This document shows positions 17,340 through 25,591 of a stretch of DNA of 62,490 bases, piece by piece. The DNA comes from Oribacterium sp. (GTDB taxonomy: Bacteria; Bacillota_A; Clostridia; Lachnospirales; Lachnospiraceae): contig SFND01000010.1 of the NCBI GenBank assembly GCA_004554245.1, positions 1-62,490 of the forward strand, in the 5' to 3' direction. Every line of letters begins with the position of its first letter. Within the stretch, counting starts at the first letter, position 1. A program made the translations under genes and the position numbers. The notes under the pieces were generated by a model, which ran no database searches, was not told the origin of the DNA, and was given only the letters and a program-made list of their open reading frames with translations.

Positions 17340-18455
17340 ATGAAAAGAAAGAGTGATATCACCATAATGAAACGGAAGCGCCTGAACAACACCAGCGTGC
17401 GCCTGCTGGCGCTCGCTGCTGCCGGCCTTCTGCTGGTGTCCGGCCTCACGGCCTGTGGTGCCAGTGCCAGTAAAAGCGCTTATGTAAGTGAGACGATGGC
17501 AGCTGCCAGCGGTGGCATGTATAACGAAGCCTCAGCAGAAGAGGCCGTCGCCGACTACGACAGCGCAGCGAATATGAAAATGAACAGCGTTTCGCTGCAG
17601 GAACGCGGCGATACCGGCACAGACAGCACCGGCGCCGACGGTTCGGTCGATACCACGAAGATCCCGGATTCCCGTAAGCTCATCCGAAACGTCGACCTCA
17701 GCTTCGAGACTACCGATTTCGATACCTTCGTACAGGATATTCAGAGTAAGACGACCGCACTTGGCGGCTACATCGAGTCCAGCGATGTAAGCGGTAACGC
17801 CTATACCGACCGTCGCCGCAGCGCCTACTTCACCCTGCGCATCCCGAAGCCACAGGTCGACAGCTTCCTGAGCTTCGCTGAGGGAGAAGCCAATCTCACA
17901 AGAAAGTACGAGTATACCCAGGACATCACCCTCCAGTATCATGACACCGAATCTAGGAAGAAGGCCCTCCAGGCAGAATATGACCGACTGCTTCAGCTCA
18001 TGGCGAAGGCCGAATCCGTCGACGCCGTCATCGCCATCGAACAACGCCTGTCGGAGATCCGCTACCAGCTCGACAGCTTCGAATCCGACCTCCGCCGCTA
18101 CGATAACCAGGTCGATTACTCCACGGTCACGGTCGATGTCAGCGAAACCACCGTCCTCACCGCCTCGGAAAAGAGCGGCTTCTGGAGCCGTGTACAGGCA
18201 AACCTCGAATCGAACCTCGAAGACCTCGGTGACGCCGTCACCAGCTTCCTCATCTGGTTCCTGGCGAGCATCCCGGTACTCCTCGTCCTCGCGATCCTCT
18301 TTTTCATTATTTACCGCATCGTGAAGGCCATCCGCAGCCGCAGGAAAACCAGAAAATCTGAAAAAGTAAACCCGAACATAGCGGACAAGGTTGCTCCACC
18401 AGTAAATTCATCTGAAGAAAGCATTGATCACGAAAACCGAAGGACCGATAACTGA
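17340..18455 (+). CDS. DUF4349-domain lipoprotein
   Basis: 371 residues. The signal peptide ends in a lipobox at GLTAC, giving a lipid-anchored N terminus. The DUF4349 domain runs from about 110 to 290 (RKLIRNVDLSFETTDFDTF, then a coiled-coil pair of helices with AIEQRLSEIRYQLDSFES), followed by a C-terminal membrane helix near 300-325 and a basic cytoplasmic tail. The family has no firmly established activity. It sits 34 bases behind the anti-sigma gene with its own SD (aaaggag), so it is probably a member of the sigma regulon. The SD fixes the start at 17340. Confidence 0.85.
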   Translation: MKRKSDITIMKRKRLNNTSVRLLALAAAGLLLVSGLTACGASASKSAYVSETMAAASGGMYNEASAEEAVADYDSAANMKMNSVSLQERGDTGTDSTGADGSVDTTKIPDSRKLIRNVDLSFETTDFDTFVQDIQSKTTALGGYIESSDVSGNAYTDRRRSAYFTLRIPKPQVDSFLSFAEGEANLTRKYEYTQDITLQYHDTESRKKALQAEYDRLLQLMAKAESVDAVIAIEQRLSEIRYQLDSFESDLRRYDNQVDYSTVTVDVSETTVLTASEKSGFWSRVQANLESNLEDLGDAVTSFLIWFLASIPVLLVLAILFFIIYRIVKAIRSRRKTRKSEKVNPNIADKVAPPVNSSEESIDHENRRTDN

Positions 18456-18459
18456 AGCG

Positions 18460-18703
18460 CAGTACTACGAGGTCGGTGTTACTGTTCAAGCGTAGTTAAG
18501 TCAAGACGTGGCTCGGCGGACGGCAGCCGGAAGCCATACGAAGAGACCGTGTGAAATCAAGCCGGGTCCCATTAGCGGCACTTGGTACATTTTCCTTAGC
18601 ACCCTCTGCAACGCTGAGTTTTCATGAAGAAAACTCAGCGATTGCAGAGGGCCTAGTGCCGCTTAGGGTCCCCGGCTTAGATTTCACCGGTCTCGTAGTA
18701 CTG
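18460..18703. repeat. Composite inverted-repeat element, 244 bp
   Basis: It is bounded by perfect 12-bp inverted ends (cagtactacgag at 18460-18471, ctcgtagtactg at 18692-18703). Inside are a 44-bp segment (18477-18520) that recurs at 43923-43966 with two differences, an imperfect longer-range inverted pair (18543-18570 with about 18666-18694), and a 22-bp hairpin at 18602-18651. Bases 18666-18695 match 42182-42211 on the opposite strand with one difference. It encodes no convincing protein. It looks like a miniature mobile or REP-type element. Confidence 0.75.
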
Positions 18704-18757
18704 TGTTTCTGTTGCCGTTCTCCGGGGTATGGGCACCGGGCATGATTGCACACCGCC

Positions 18758-18786
18758 TTGCCGCAGACCTCATTTTGTGCTATAGT
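18758..18786 (+). promoter_or_regulatory. glmS promoter
   Basis: ttgccg, 17 bp, tatagt. The predicted start falls about 40 bases before the ribozyme cleavage site, as expected for a glmS leader. Confidence 0.7.
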
Positions 18787-18830
18787 TTGCGGCAAATGGA
18801 TCCTTCCGTCTGGAGACCGGTGATCCATTA

Positions 18831-18955
18831 GCGCCAGGACCGTAAAGGTCGACGAGGATGACAGTCATCGAAAGACTCGGCGGATGCTGTCACGGAGTAG
18901 TGATCGTAAGAGGAAAAAGAAAAAGCGGAATCAACACCGTAACAGAAGTTTCCCC
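18831..18955 (+). ncRNA. glmS glucosamine-6-phosphate-activated ribozyme
   Basis: Self-cleaving riboswitch that lowers glmS mRNA when GlcN6P accumulates. The conserved blocks are present in order: gcgccagga at the cleavage site (scission expected between 18830 and 18831), gacgaggatgacag, tcatcgaaagactcggcgg, and the partner strand atgctgtcacgg that closes the core pseudoknot. The A-rich and accessory P3-P4 region follows. The 3' boundary near 18955 is approximate. Some 190 bases separate it from the glmS start. Confidence 0.92.
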
Positions 18956-18979
18956 ACACTGAACAACACCCATACATCC

Positions 18980-19007
18980 ACAGGGCATGCACGCTGCATG
19001 CCCCTGT
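18980..19007 (+). other. Hairpin in the glmS leader
   Basis: acagggcatgca / tgcatgcccctgt with a one-base bulge, between the ribozyme and the glmS start. No T run follows. Role unknown. Confidence 0.4.
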
Positions 19008-19145
19008 TCTGTACCCACCGCAGCGGCACTGCATGCTATGCGGGCAGCAGAAACACCCGGCAGACCTCCCGGTGATGCCCGCCCTGCTTTCCTGTGCAGA
19101 ACGCCCGTCGGATGCATGCGTCTGATCAGTGAGAGGAGATTTTTT

Positions 19146-20984
19146 ATGTGTGGAATTGTAGGATATGTAGGACAGCAGCAGGCAGCACCAATTCTTCTGA
19201 ACGGCCTTTCGAAGCTCGAGTACAGAGGCTATGACTCAGCCGGCATCGCCGTGCGGAACGAGCAGGGCGAGATCGAGGTCGTGAAGGCAAAGGGACGCCT
19301 GAAGAATCTGATGGAGAAGACGAACGACGGCAAGGCGATGAAGGGCACCACCGGCATCGGCCACACCCGCTGGGCGACCCATGGCGAGCCATCCGAGACC
19401 AACGCCCACCCGCATATGAGCTTTCATCATAAGGTGGTCGCGGTTCACAACGGCATCATCGAAAACTTCCAGGAAATCAAGGATAAGCTCCTGAAGAAGG
19501 GCTATCAGTTCTACAGCCAGACCGATACCGAGGTCGCCGTCAACCTCGTGGACTACTACTATGAAAAGTACGGACAGGGACCGATCGACGCGATCGCACG
19601 GGCAATGATGCGGATCCGCGGCTCCTATGCCCTCGAATTCATGTTCATGGACTGCCCGGGGGAGATCTACGTCGCCCGGAAGGACGCACCGATGATCATC
19701 GGCGTCGAAGAGGGCGAGACCTATGTCGCCTCCGATGTACCGGCGATTCTCAAGTACTGCAAGAACGTGTACTACATCGACAATTCCGAGATCGCGAAGC
19801 TCACCGCCGGAAAGGCAGAGTTCTTCAATCTCGATCAGGAGCCGGTCGAAAAGGAGCTCGTCGAGATCAAGATGGATGCGCAGGCCGCCGAAAAGGGTGG
19901 CTTCGAGCATTTCATGATGAAGGAGATCTATGAGCAGCCGAAGGCTGTCCGTGATACGATCACTTCCGTCGTAAAGGATGGTCACATCGATCTGTCCCCC
20001 GTCGGCCTCAGTGATGAGGAGATCCAGAAGATTTCGCAGATTTACATCGTCGCGTGTGGCTCTGCCTACCATGTCGGTGTCGTGACACAGTACGTGATGG
20101 AGGGCCTCGCCCGGATCCCGGTGCGTGTCGAGCTCGCGTCCGAGTTCCGTTACCGAAACCCGATCCTCGATCCGAACGGCCTCGTAATCATCATCAGCCA
20201 GTCCGGTGAGACGGCCGATTCGCTGGCCGCACTTCGTGAAGCGAAGGCACGCGGCATCCGGACCCTCGGCATCGTCAATGTCGTCGGTTCCTCCATCGCA
20301 CGCGAGGCGGATAACGTGTTCTATACCCTCGCCGGACCGGAGATCGCCGTAGCGACCACGAAGGCATACTCTACCCAGCTCATCGCCGGTTACACCCTCG
20401 CCATCGAATTTGCGAAGGTACGGGGCGAGCTCGAGGAGGCGCGCTATGCGGAGCTCATCACAGAGCTTGGAACACTGCCGGAGAAGATCGAGCGCATCCT
20501 GCTCGATAAGGAGCGTATCCAGTGGTTCGCCGCGAAGCAGGCCAATGCGAAGGACGTGTTCTTCATCGGCCGTGGCATCGACTATGCGATCGGACTCGAG
20601 GGCTCGCTCAAGCTGAAGGAGATCAGCTATATCCACTCTGAGGCCTATGCGGCCGGTGAACTGAAGCACGGCACCATCTCCCTGATCGAGAAGGGCATCC
20701 TGGTGGTCGGCATCCTGACCCAGCCGGAGCTCTTCGAAAAAACCGTGTCGAACATGGTCGAAGTGAAATCCCGTGGCGGCTACCTCATGGGCCTCACAAG
20801 CTATGGAAACTACAGCATCGAGGATACCGCAGACTTCACCGTCTACGTACCATCGACGGACCCGTACTTCGCGACCAGCCTCGCCGTCGTACCGCTCCAG
20901 CTGCTCGCCTACTATGTGAGCGTCGCCAAGGGCCTCGACGTCGATAAACCGAGAAACCTCGCGAAATCCGTCACCGTGGAGTGA
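19146..20984 (+). CDS. glmS: Glutamine-fructose-6-phosphate aminotransferase GlmS
   Basis: Makes glucosamine-6-phosphate for peptidoglycan and amino-sugar synthesis. 612 residues, normal length. The N-terminal Ntn glutaminase begins MCGIVGYVG with the catalytic Cys at position 2; THGEPSETNAHPH is in the glutamine site. Two SIS isomerase domains follow (VACGSAYHVG, ISQSGETADSL, GRGIDYAIGLEGSLKLKEIS). The start is fixed by the essential N-terminal Cys and by gagaggag upstream. Expression is controlled by the ribozyme in the leader. Confidence 0.98.
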   Translation: MCGIVGYVGQQQAAPILLNGLSKLEYRGYDSAGIAVRNEQGEIEVVKAKGRLKNLMEKTNDGKAMKGTTGIGHTRWATHGEPSETNAHPHMSFHHKVVAVHNGIIENFQEIKDKLLKKGYQFYSQTDTEVAVNLVDYYYEKYGQGPIDAIARAMMRIRGSYALEFMFMDCPGEIYVARKDAPMIIGVEEGETYVASDVPAILKYCKNVYYIDNSEIAKLTAGKAEFFNLDQEPVEKELVEIKMDAQAAEKGGFEHFMMKEIYEQPKAVRDTITSVVKDGHIDLSPVGLSDEEIQKISQIYIVACGSAYHVGVVTQYVMEGLARIPVRVELASEFRYRNPILDPNGLVIIISQSGETADSLAALREAKARGIRTLGIVNVVGSSIAREADNVFYTLAGPEIAVATTKAYSTQLIAGYTLAIEFAKVRGELEEARYAELITELGTLPEKIERILLDKERIQWFAAKQANAKDVFFIGRGIDYAIGLEGSLKLKEISYIHSEAYAAGELKHGTISLIEKGILVVGILTQPELFEKTVSNMVEVKSRGGYLMGLTSYGNYSIEDTADFTVYVPSTDPYFATSLAVVPLQLLAYYVSVAKGLDVDKPRNLAKSVTVE

Positions 20985-21111
20985 GCTGAGCCGAAGCACG
21001 GTCCCGTCTCACCATCGGATTTCAAGAACCGAGCGCTCGGAATCCGCATGCGTGCAGTTCCGCTGCTTCGCCTGCAGAAGAAAACAGCGGTAAATCTTTA
21101 AGAAAAAGTCA

Positions 21112-21148
21112 CCAGACCGGAGAAAAACTCCGAGTTGGTGACTTTTTC
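21112..21148. terminator. Terminator after glmS, bidirectional
   Basis: A 13-bp perfect stem (gaaaaagtcacca / tggtgactttttc) with an inner cggag/ctccg helix. A-rich and T-rich flanks allow function on both strands. Confidence 0.85.
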
Positions 21149-21183
21149 CAGATATTGACAAATTTTTGTTCATTATGTCATTA

Positions 21184-21206
21184 TTTTAACAAATTTTTTG
21201 TTAAAA
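21184..21206. promoter_or_regulatory. AT-rich palindrome upstream of rnf
   Basis: ttttaacaaa / tttgttaaaa, 10-bp perfect arms around TTT, about 40 bp upstream of the rnf -35 box. It uses the same half-site words as Rex (TTGTTAA / TTAACAA) but in the opposite order, so a redox regulator such as Rex is possible but not established. Confidence 0.45.
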
Positions 21207-21242
21207 ACATGCACAAAAAGGCGTACATTCGAAGAAAATTCG

Positions 21243-21270
21243 TTGTCGAGCCTCGCGAATTTGATATAAT
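21243..21270 (+). promoter_or_regulatory. rnf operon promoter
   Basis: ttgtcg, 16 bp, tataat. It is followed by the SD aggagg at 21294-21299. Confidence 0.7.
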
Positions 21271-21308
21271 ATATCAGTCTATGATTTTATTTTAGGAGGT
21301 ATGTGAAC

Positions 21309-22697
21309 ATGGGTGTTACCACTTTTAAAGGTGGCGTCCATCCCTATGACGGCAAAGATCTCGCCAAGGATCAGGCGATCGTCGAGCTGAAGCCACAGGG
21401 ACTCATGGTCTATCCGCTTTCTCAGCATATCGGTGCACCGGCGAAGCCGGTTGTAGCGAAGGGGGATCGTGTCCTCGTCGGACAGAAGATCGCTGAGGCT
21501 GGTGGATTTATTTCCGCACCTGTCATCTGCTCTGTATCAGGTACTGTAAAGAGTATCGAGAAGAAGCTGACGGCCGGCGGAGCCATGGTAGACGCAATTG
21601 TAGTAGAGAACGACCAGCAGTATGAAGCGATCGAGGGTTTCGGTCAGGCGAGAGACTATACGAAGCTCACGCGTGACGAGATCGTGAATATCGTAAAGGA
21701 AGCCGGTATCGTCGGACTGGGCGGAGCAGGATTCCCTACCTCCGTGAAGCTGGCACCGAAGAACATCGATAAGATCGATTATTTCCTCGTAAACGGTGCC
21801 GAGTGTGAGCCTTACCTCACCTCCGACTATCGCATCATGCTCGAGGAGCCGGAGAAGATCATCGGCGGCCTCAAGGTCATCCTTTCGATTTTCCCGAACG
21901 CGAAGGGCGTAATCGGTATCGAGGACAACAAGCCAGAGGCTGTCCGCACGATGACGGAAGCCGCAAAGGGAGAGTCCAACATCGAGGTTGTGTCACTGAA
22001 GACCAAGTATCCGCAGGGTGGTGAGCGCCAGCTGATCTATGCGATCACGGGTCGTAAGATCAACTCCGGTATGCTTCCGGCAGACGCAGGCTGCGTCGTG
22101 GACAATGCTGCCACCATGCTCGCCATCTATGAGGCCGTTTGTGAATCGAAGCCGCTCGTTTCGAGAATCCTCACCGTCACCGGTGATGCGATGGCAAAGC
22201 CGGGCAACTTCCGCGTGCCGACCGGTATGAACTACCAGGAGATCGTGGATCAGGCCGGTGGCTTCAAGACCGAACCGGAGAAGATCGTCTGCGGTGGACC
22301 GATGATGGGTATTCCGCTCTTTAAGCTGGATATCCCGGTAGCGAAGAACTCGAGCTCCATCCTGGCATTCGCACATGATCAGGTTTCCCATGAGCCGACC
22401 ACAGCCTGCATCGGCTGCGGCCGCTGTGTTTCCGCATGCCCGGAGAACCTCATGCCGACCATGATGTTCAAGGCTGCACTGAAGAAGGATACCGCCCGCT
22501 TCACAGCGCTCGAGGGCATGGAGTGTCTCGAGTGTGGTGCCTGCGCATATGTATGCCCGGCGAAGCGTCCGCTCACCCAGGGCTTCAAGGAGATGAAGCG
22601 CCGTGTCGGTGCGGAGCGTAGAGCTGCCGCTGCAAAGGCAAAGGCAGAAGCAGAGGCGAAAGCCGCTGAGAAGAAAGCGGAGGAGGTACAGAAATAA
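21309..22697 (+). CDS. rnfC: Rnf complex subunit RnfC
   Basis: Peripheral NAD(H)-binding subunit of the ferredoxin:NAD+ oxidoreductase ion pump. 462 residues: an N-terminal barrel, VGLGGAGFPT near residue 138 with NGAECEPYLTSDYR for the FMN/NADH fold, an SLBB domain, and two [4Fe-4S] motifs, CIGCGRCVSACPENLMP near 362 and CLECGACAYVCP near 401. An Ala/Lys-rich tail ends the protein. The ATG at 21309 is preferred over GTG at 21303 because it lies nine bases from aggagg. The stop overlaps the rnfD start (TAATG). Confidence 0.96.
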   Translation: MGVTTFKGGVHPYDGKDLAKDQAIVELKPQGLMVYPLSQHIGAPAKPVVAKGDRVLVGQKIAEAGGFISAPVICSVSGTVKSIEKKLTAGGAMVDAIVVENDQQYEAIEGFGQARDYTKLTRDEIVNIVKEAGIVGLGGAGFPTSVKLAPKNIDKIDYFLVNGAECEPYLTSDYRIMLEEPEKIIGGLKVILSIFPNAKGVIGIEDNKPEAVRTMTEAAKGESNIEVVSLKTKYPQGGERQLIYAITGRKINSGMLPADAGCVVDNAATMLAIYEAVCESKPLVSRILTVTGDAMAKPGNFRVPTGMNYQEIVDQAGGFKTEPEKIVCGGPMMGIPLFKLDIPVAKNSSSILAFAHDQVSHEPTTACIGCGRCVSACPENLMPTMMFKAALKKDTARFTALEGMECLECGACAYVCPAKRPLTQGFKEMKRRVGAERRAAAAKAKAEAEAKAAEKKAEEVQK

Positions 22698-23650
22698 TGA
22701 GTAAGCTTTTAAATCTTTCCTCAAATCCGCATATTCGTGACAACGTAACGACTGCGGAAATCATGCGCGATGTCTTCATCGCCCTGATTCCGACGACCCT
22801 GTACGGTATCATCCAGTGGGGCTTCAACGCTGCACTCGTATGTATCCTGACGGTCGCTGCTGCTGTAATTTCCGAGCTTGTGTATGAGAAGTGCATGAAG
22901 CTGCCGATCACCATCAAGGACTGGTCCGCTGCAGTTACAGGTCTCATCCTCGCACTCAACTGCCCGCCGAATATCCCGGCATGGATTCCATGCCTCGGTG
23001 CTGTCTTTGCCATCATCATCGTAAAGCAGCTCTATGGCGGCCTCGGTAAGAACTTCATGAACCCGGCACTCGCTGCCAGATGCTTCCTGCTGATTTCCTT
23101 CGCAGGTAAGATGACCAGCTTCACCGGTGTCGGCGCAGATGCACTTTCCGGTGCAACCCCGCTTGCCTTCATGAAGACAAATCCAGACGCGATTGCAAAG
23201 ATCGACCTCGGTGCTGCCTTCCTCGGACGTATCCCTGGAACCATCGGTGAGGTTTCGAAGCTCTGCGTACTGATCGGTGCAGCCTACCTCATCATCCGTA
23301 AGGTGATTTCTCCGAAGATCCCGCTGATCTACATCGGAACCGTTGCCGTATTCACGTTGCTTTTCGGTGGTCACGGCTTCGACCTTTACTATCTCGCCTG
23401 TGAGCTCTGCGCCGGTGGACTGATCTTCGGTGCATTCTTCATGGCGACGGACTATGTTACATCCCCGATCACCCCGCTCGGCCAGATCATCTTCGCGATT
23501 ATGCTTGGTATCCTGACCGGACTGTTCCGTCTCTTCGGCGGCTCCGCAGAGGGTGTTTCCTATGCCATCATCATCTGCAACATCCTCGTGCCGATGATCA
23601 ATGTGCATACCGTACCGAAGGCTTTCGGAAAGGAGGGCGCTAAGAAATGA
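22697..23650 (+). CDS. rnfD: Rnf complex subunit RnfD
   Basis: Polytopic membrane subunit of Rnf, related to NqrB, thought to form the ion path. 317 residues with about nine to ten hydrophobic segments. The covalent FMN site is SGAT in DALSGATPLAFMKT near residue 153. The gene overlaps rnfC by one base and rnfG by four, indicating translational coupling. A flavin transferase of the ApbE type is required for FMN attachment; one is encoded at 41023. Confidence 0.96.
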   Translation: MSKLLNLSSNPHIRDNVTTAEIMRDVFIALIPTTLYGIIQWGFNAALVCILTVAAAVISELVYEKCMKLPITIKDWSAAVTGLILALNCPPNIPAWIPCLGAVFAIIIVKQLYGGLGKNFMNPALAARCFLLISFAGKMTSFTGVGADALSGATPLAFMKTNPDAIAKIDLGAAFLGRIPGTIGEVSKLCVLIGAAYLIIRKVISPKIPLIYIGTVAVFTLLFGGHGFDLYYLACELCAGGLIFGAFFMATDYVTSPITPLGQIIFAIMLGILTGLFRLFGGSAEGVSYAIIICNILVPMINVHTVPKAFGKEGAKK

Positions 23651-24255
23651 AGAAGGATTCATTTATGAAGGACGCGCTTGTCCTTTCACTGATTACACTG
23701 ATTTCCGGCTGCTGCCTCGGTGGTGCCTACGGCCTGACGAAGCAGAAGATCTATGAGATCAATATGGCTTCCACCATCGCATCCTACAAGCAGGTTATGC
23801 CGGCAGAGGAGTACGATGATGAAACCTATGCAGATGCCCTCACCACCGCACAGAGCGATGGAAAGATCGCAGCCGATAATGGCGGCGCTTCCCTGATTTC
23901 TGTCGTCGCTGCGAAGGATGCATCCGGTGCAGAAACCGGCTACATCGTCAAGGGCTCAGCCGCTGGTTACGGTGGAAGTGTCATCGTCGTCGTCGGTGTC
24001 GATGCAGACCTCAAGGTAACCGGTATTTCCTTCCCGGAAACACTTCCGGAGACGGCAGGTCTCGGTCAGAAGGCTACAGAGCCTGCATTCTATGAGCAGT
24101 TTGCCGGCAAGGGCACGAAGCTCTCTGTAAAGAAGGGCGGCGGTGCCGGTGAGGATGAAATCGATGCAATTTCAGGTGCAACCATCACCTCGACCGCGGT
24201 TACGAACACGGTCAATGCCGCTACTGAATTTGTTCAGGATTACATCCTTAAGTGA
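23647..24255 (+). CDS. rnfG: Rnf complex subunit RnfG
   Basis: Membrane-anchored flavoprotein subunit, homologous to NqrC. 202 residues: one N-terminal membrane helix (about 10-30), then an extracytoplasmic FMN_bind domain with ETLPETAGLGQKA and the flavinylation motif ISGATITSTAVTN near residue 178. The motif is almost the same as that in the secreted FMN protein at 14654, so both are likely to be modified by the same transferase. Confidence 0.96.
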   Translation: MKKDSFMKDALVLSLITLISGCCLGGAYGLTKQKIYEINMASTIASYKQVMPAEEYDDETYADALTTAQSDGKIAADNGGASLISVVAAKDASGAETGYIVKGSAAGYGGSVIVVVGVDADLKVTGISFPETLPETAGLGQKATEPAFYEQFAGKGTKLSVKKGGGAGEDEIDAISGATITSTAVTNTVNAATEFVQDYILK

Positions 24256-24268
24256 AGGAGGATAGAAG

Positions 24269-24958
24269 ATGAATAAATATGTAGAAAGAATTTATAACGG
24301 TATCGTTAAAGAAAATCCTACCTTCATCATGATGCTTGGTATGTGTCCTACGCTGGCAACCACCACGAGTGCGACCAACGCGATCGGCATGGGTCTTTCC
24401 ACGACCGCCGTACTGGTCATGTCCAACATGCTCATTTCCGCTATTCGTAAGGTGATTCCTGGTCGTATGCGTCTTCCGAGTGAGATCGTCGTCGTTGCAT
24501 CGCTCGTAACCGTCGTACAGCTCCTCATGCAGGCCTATACGCCGGATGTTTACAGCGCGCTCGGTATCTATATCCCGCTGATCGTCGTAAACTGTATCAT
24601 CCTCGGACGTGCAGAGTCCTTTGCGCTGTTCAATACGCCGATCCTGTCCTTCTTCGATGGACTCGGAATGGGTCTCGGCTTCACCTTCGCACTCGTTGCG
24701 CTCGGTGCATTCCGTGAGATCCTCGGTGCAGGCTCCATCTTCGGCTTCCAGATCATCCCGGATGATTTCCATATCGGTATGATGGTTCTGGCTCCGGGTG
24801 CGTTCCTGGTGCTCGCTTTCCTTACCGCGATCCAGAACAAGCTGGGCCTTCCGTCTGCAACCAACGGCGGACAGGAGTCAAACGAATTTGTAACCTCCGG
24901 CGATGTGTTCGGTGCATATAACCAGAGCACAGATGCCGCTGACGTGAAGGAGGCATGA
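24269..24958 (+). CDS. rnfE: Rnf complex subunit RnfE
   Basis: Integral membrane subunit of Rnf with about six helices, homologous to NqrD. 229 residues. The start MNKYVERIYNGIVKENPTF and LGMCPTLATT are family features; the Cys in this pattern belongs to the pair of membrane half-helices shared with RnfA that bind a [2Fe-2S] cluster in the NqrD/E family. The SD is aaggagg. It lies 13 bases after rnfG. Confidence 0.95.
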   Translation: MNKYVERIYNGIVKENPTFIMMLGMCPTLATTTSATNAIGMGLSTTAVLVMSNMLISAIRKVIPGRMRLPSEIVVVASLVTVVQLLMQAYTPDVYSALGIYIPLIVVNCIILGRAESFALFNTPILSFFDGLGMGLGFTFALVALGAFREILGAGSIFGFQIIPDDFHIGMMVLAPGAFLVLAFLTAIQNKLGLPSATNGGQESNEFVTSGDVFGAYNQSTDAADVKEA

Positions 24959-24960
24959 GT

Positions 24961-25575
24961 ATGGTAGATCTTCTGTTAATTGCAATTAAATATTCTCTTG
25001 TTTCCAACGTCGTTCTGTCTCAGTTCCTCGGAATCTGTGCCTTCCTCGGTGTATCGAAGAAGTCCTCCGCTTCCAAAGGTATGGGCGCTGCCGTTATCTT
25101 CGTTACGGTACTGGCATCGATCGTTTCCCACCTGATCTATGTGGGCATCATGAGCGCAAGCTCCCCGATCTGTAAGGCACTGGGCATCAAGGATGGTCTC
25201 GATTTCCTGAACACCATCGTCTTCATCCTGCTCATCGCCGCACTCGTGCAGCTGGTTGAGATGTTCATGAAGAAGAACATGAAGAGCCTCTATGATGCGC
25301 TCGGTGTTTACCTTCCGCTGATCACCACGAACTGCGCCGTACTCGGTGTTGCACTCAACAACGTAAGCTATGGCTTCAACATGATCGAGTGTATCGTATA
25401 CGCACTCGGCATCGGTATCGGCTTCGCCCTCGCCATTCTCCTCCTTTCTTATGTTCGTGAGAATGTGCTCGAGGATAACAAGGACATCCCGCGTTCCTTC
25501 CAGGGCGCACCGATCGTTCTTCTGACGGCGTGCCTGATGTCCATGGCATTCTTCGGATTCCAGGGTCTGATCTGA
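24961..25575 (+). CDS. rnfA: Rnf complex subunit RnfA
   Basis: Integral membrane subunit, homologous to NqrE and a mirror-image partner of RnfE. 204 residues with six predicted helices. LSQFLGICAFLGVSKK holds one conserved Cys and TTNCAVLGVALN the other. ATG 24961 is preferred to ATG 24955 because aaggagg ends seven bases upstream; the 24955 codon is only one base from the SD. It begins two bases after the rnfE stop. Confidence 0.95.
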   Translation: MVDLLLIAIKYSLVSNVVLSQFLGICAFLGVSKKSSASKGMGAAVIFVTVLASIVSHLIYVGIMSASSPICKALGIKDGLDFLNTIVFILLIAALVQLVEMFMKKNMKSLYDALGVYLPLITTNCAVLGVALNNVSYGFNMIECIVYALGIGIGFALAILLLSYVRENVLEDNKDIPRSFQGAPIVLLTACLMSMAFFGFQGLI

Positions 25576-25591
25576 TAGGAGGGTAGAGAAA

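Noticed and set aside
18551..18745. A 64-codon open frame inside the repeat element
   Set aside because: It lies wholly within inverted-repeat DNA, has no RBS and encodes a sequence fixed by the hairpin.
19236..20999. A 587-codon open frame on the - strand opposite glmS
   Set aside because: Shadow of glmS; low-complexity composition and no domain.
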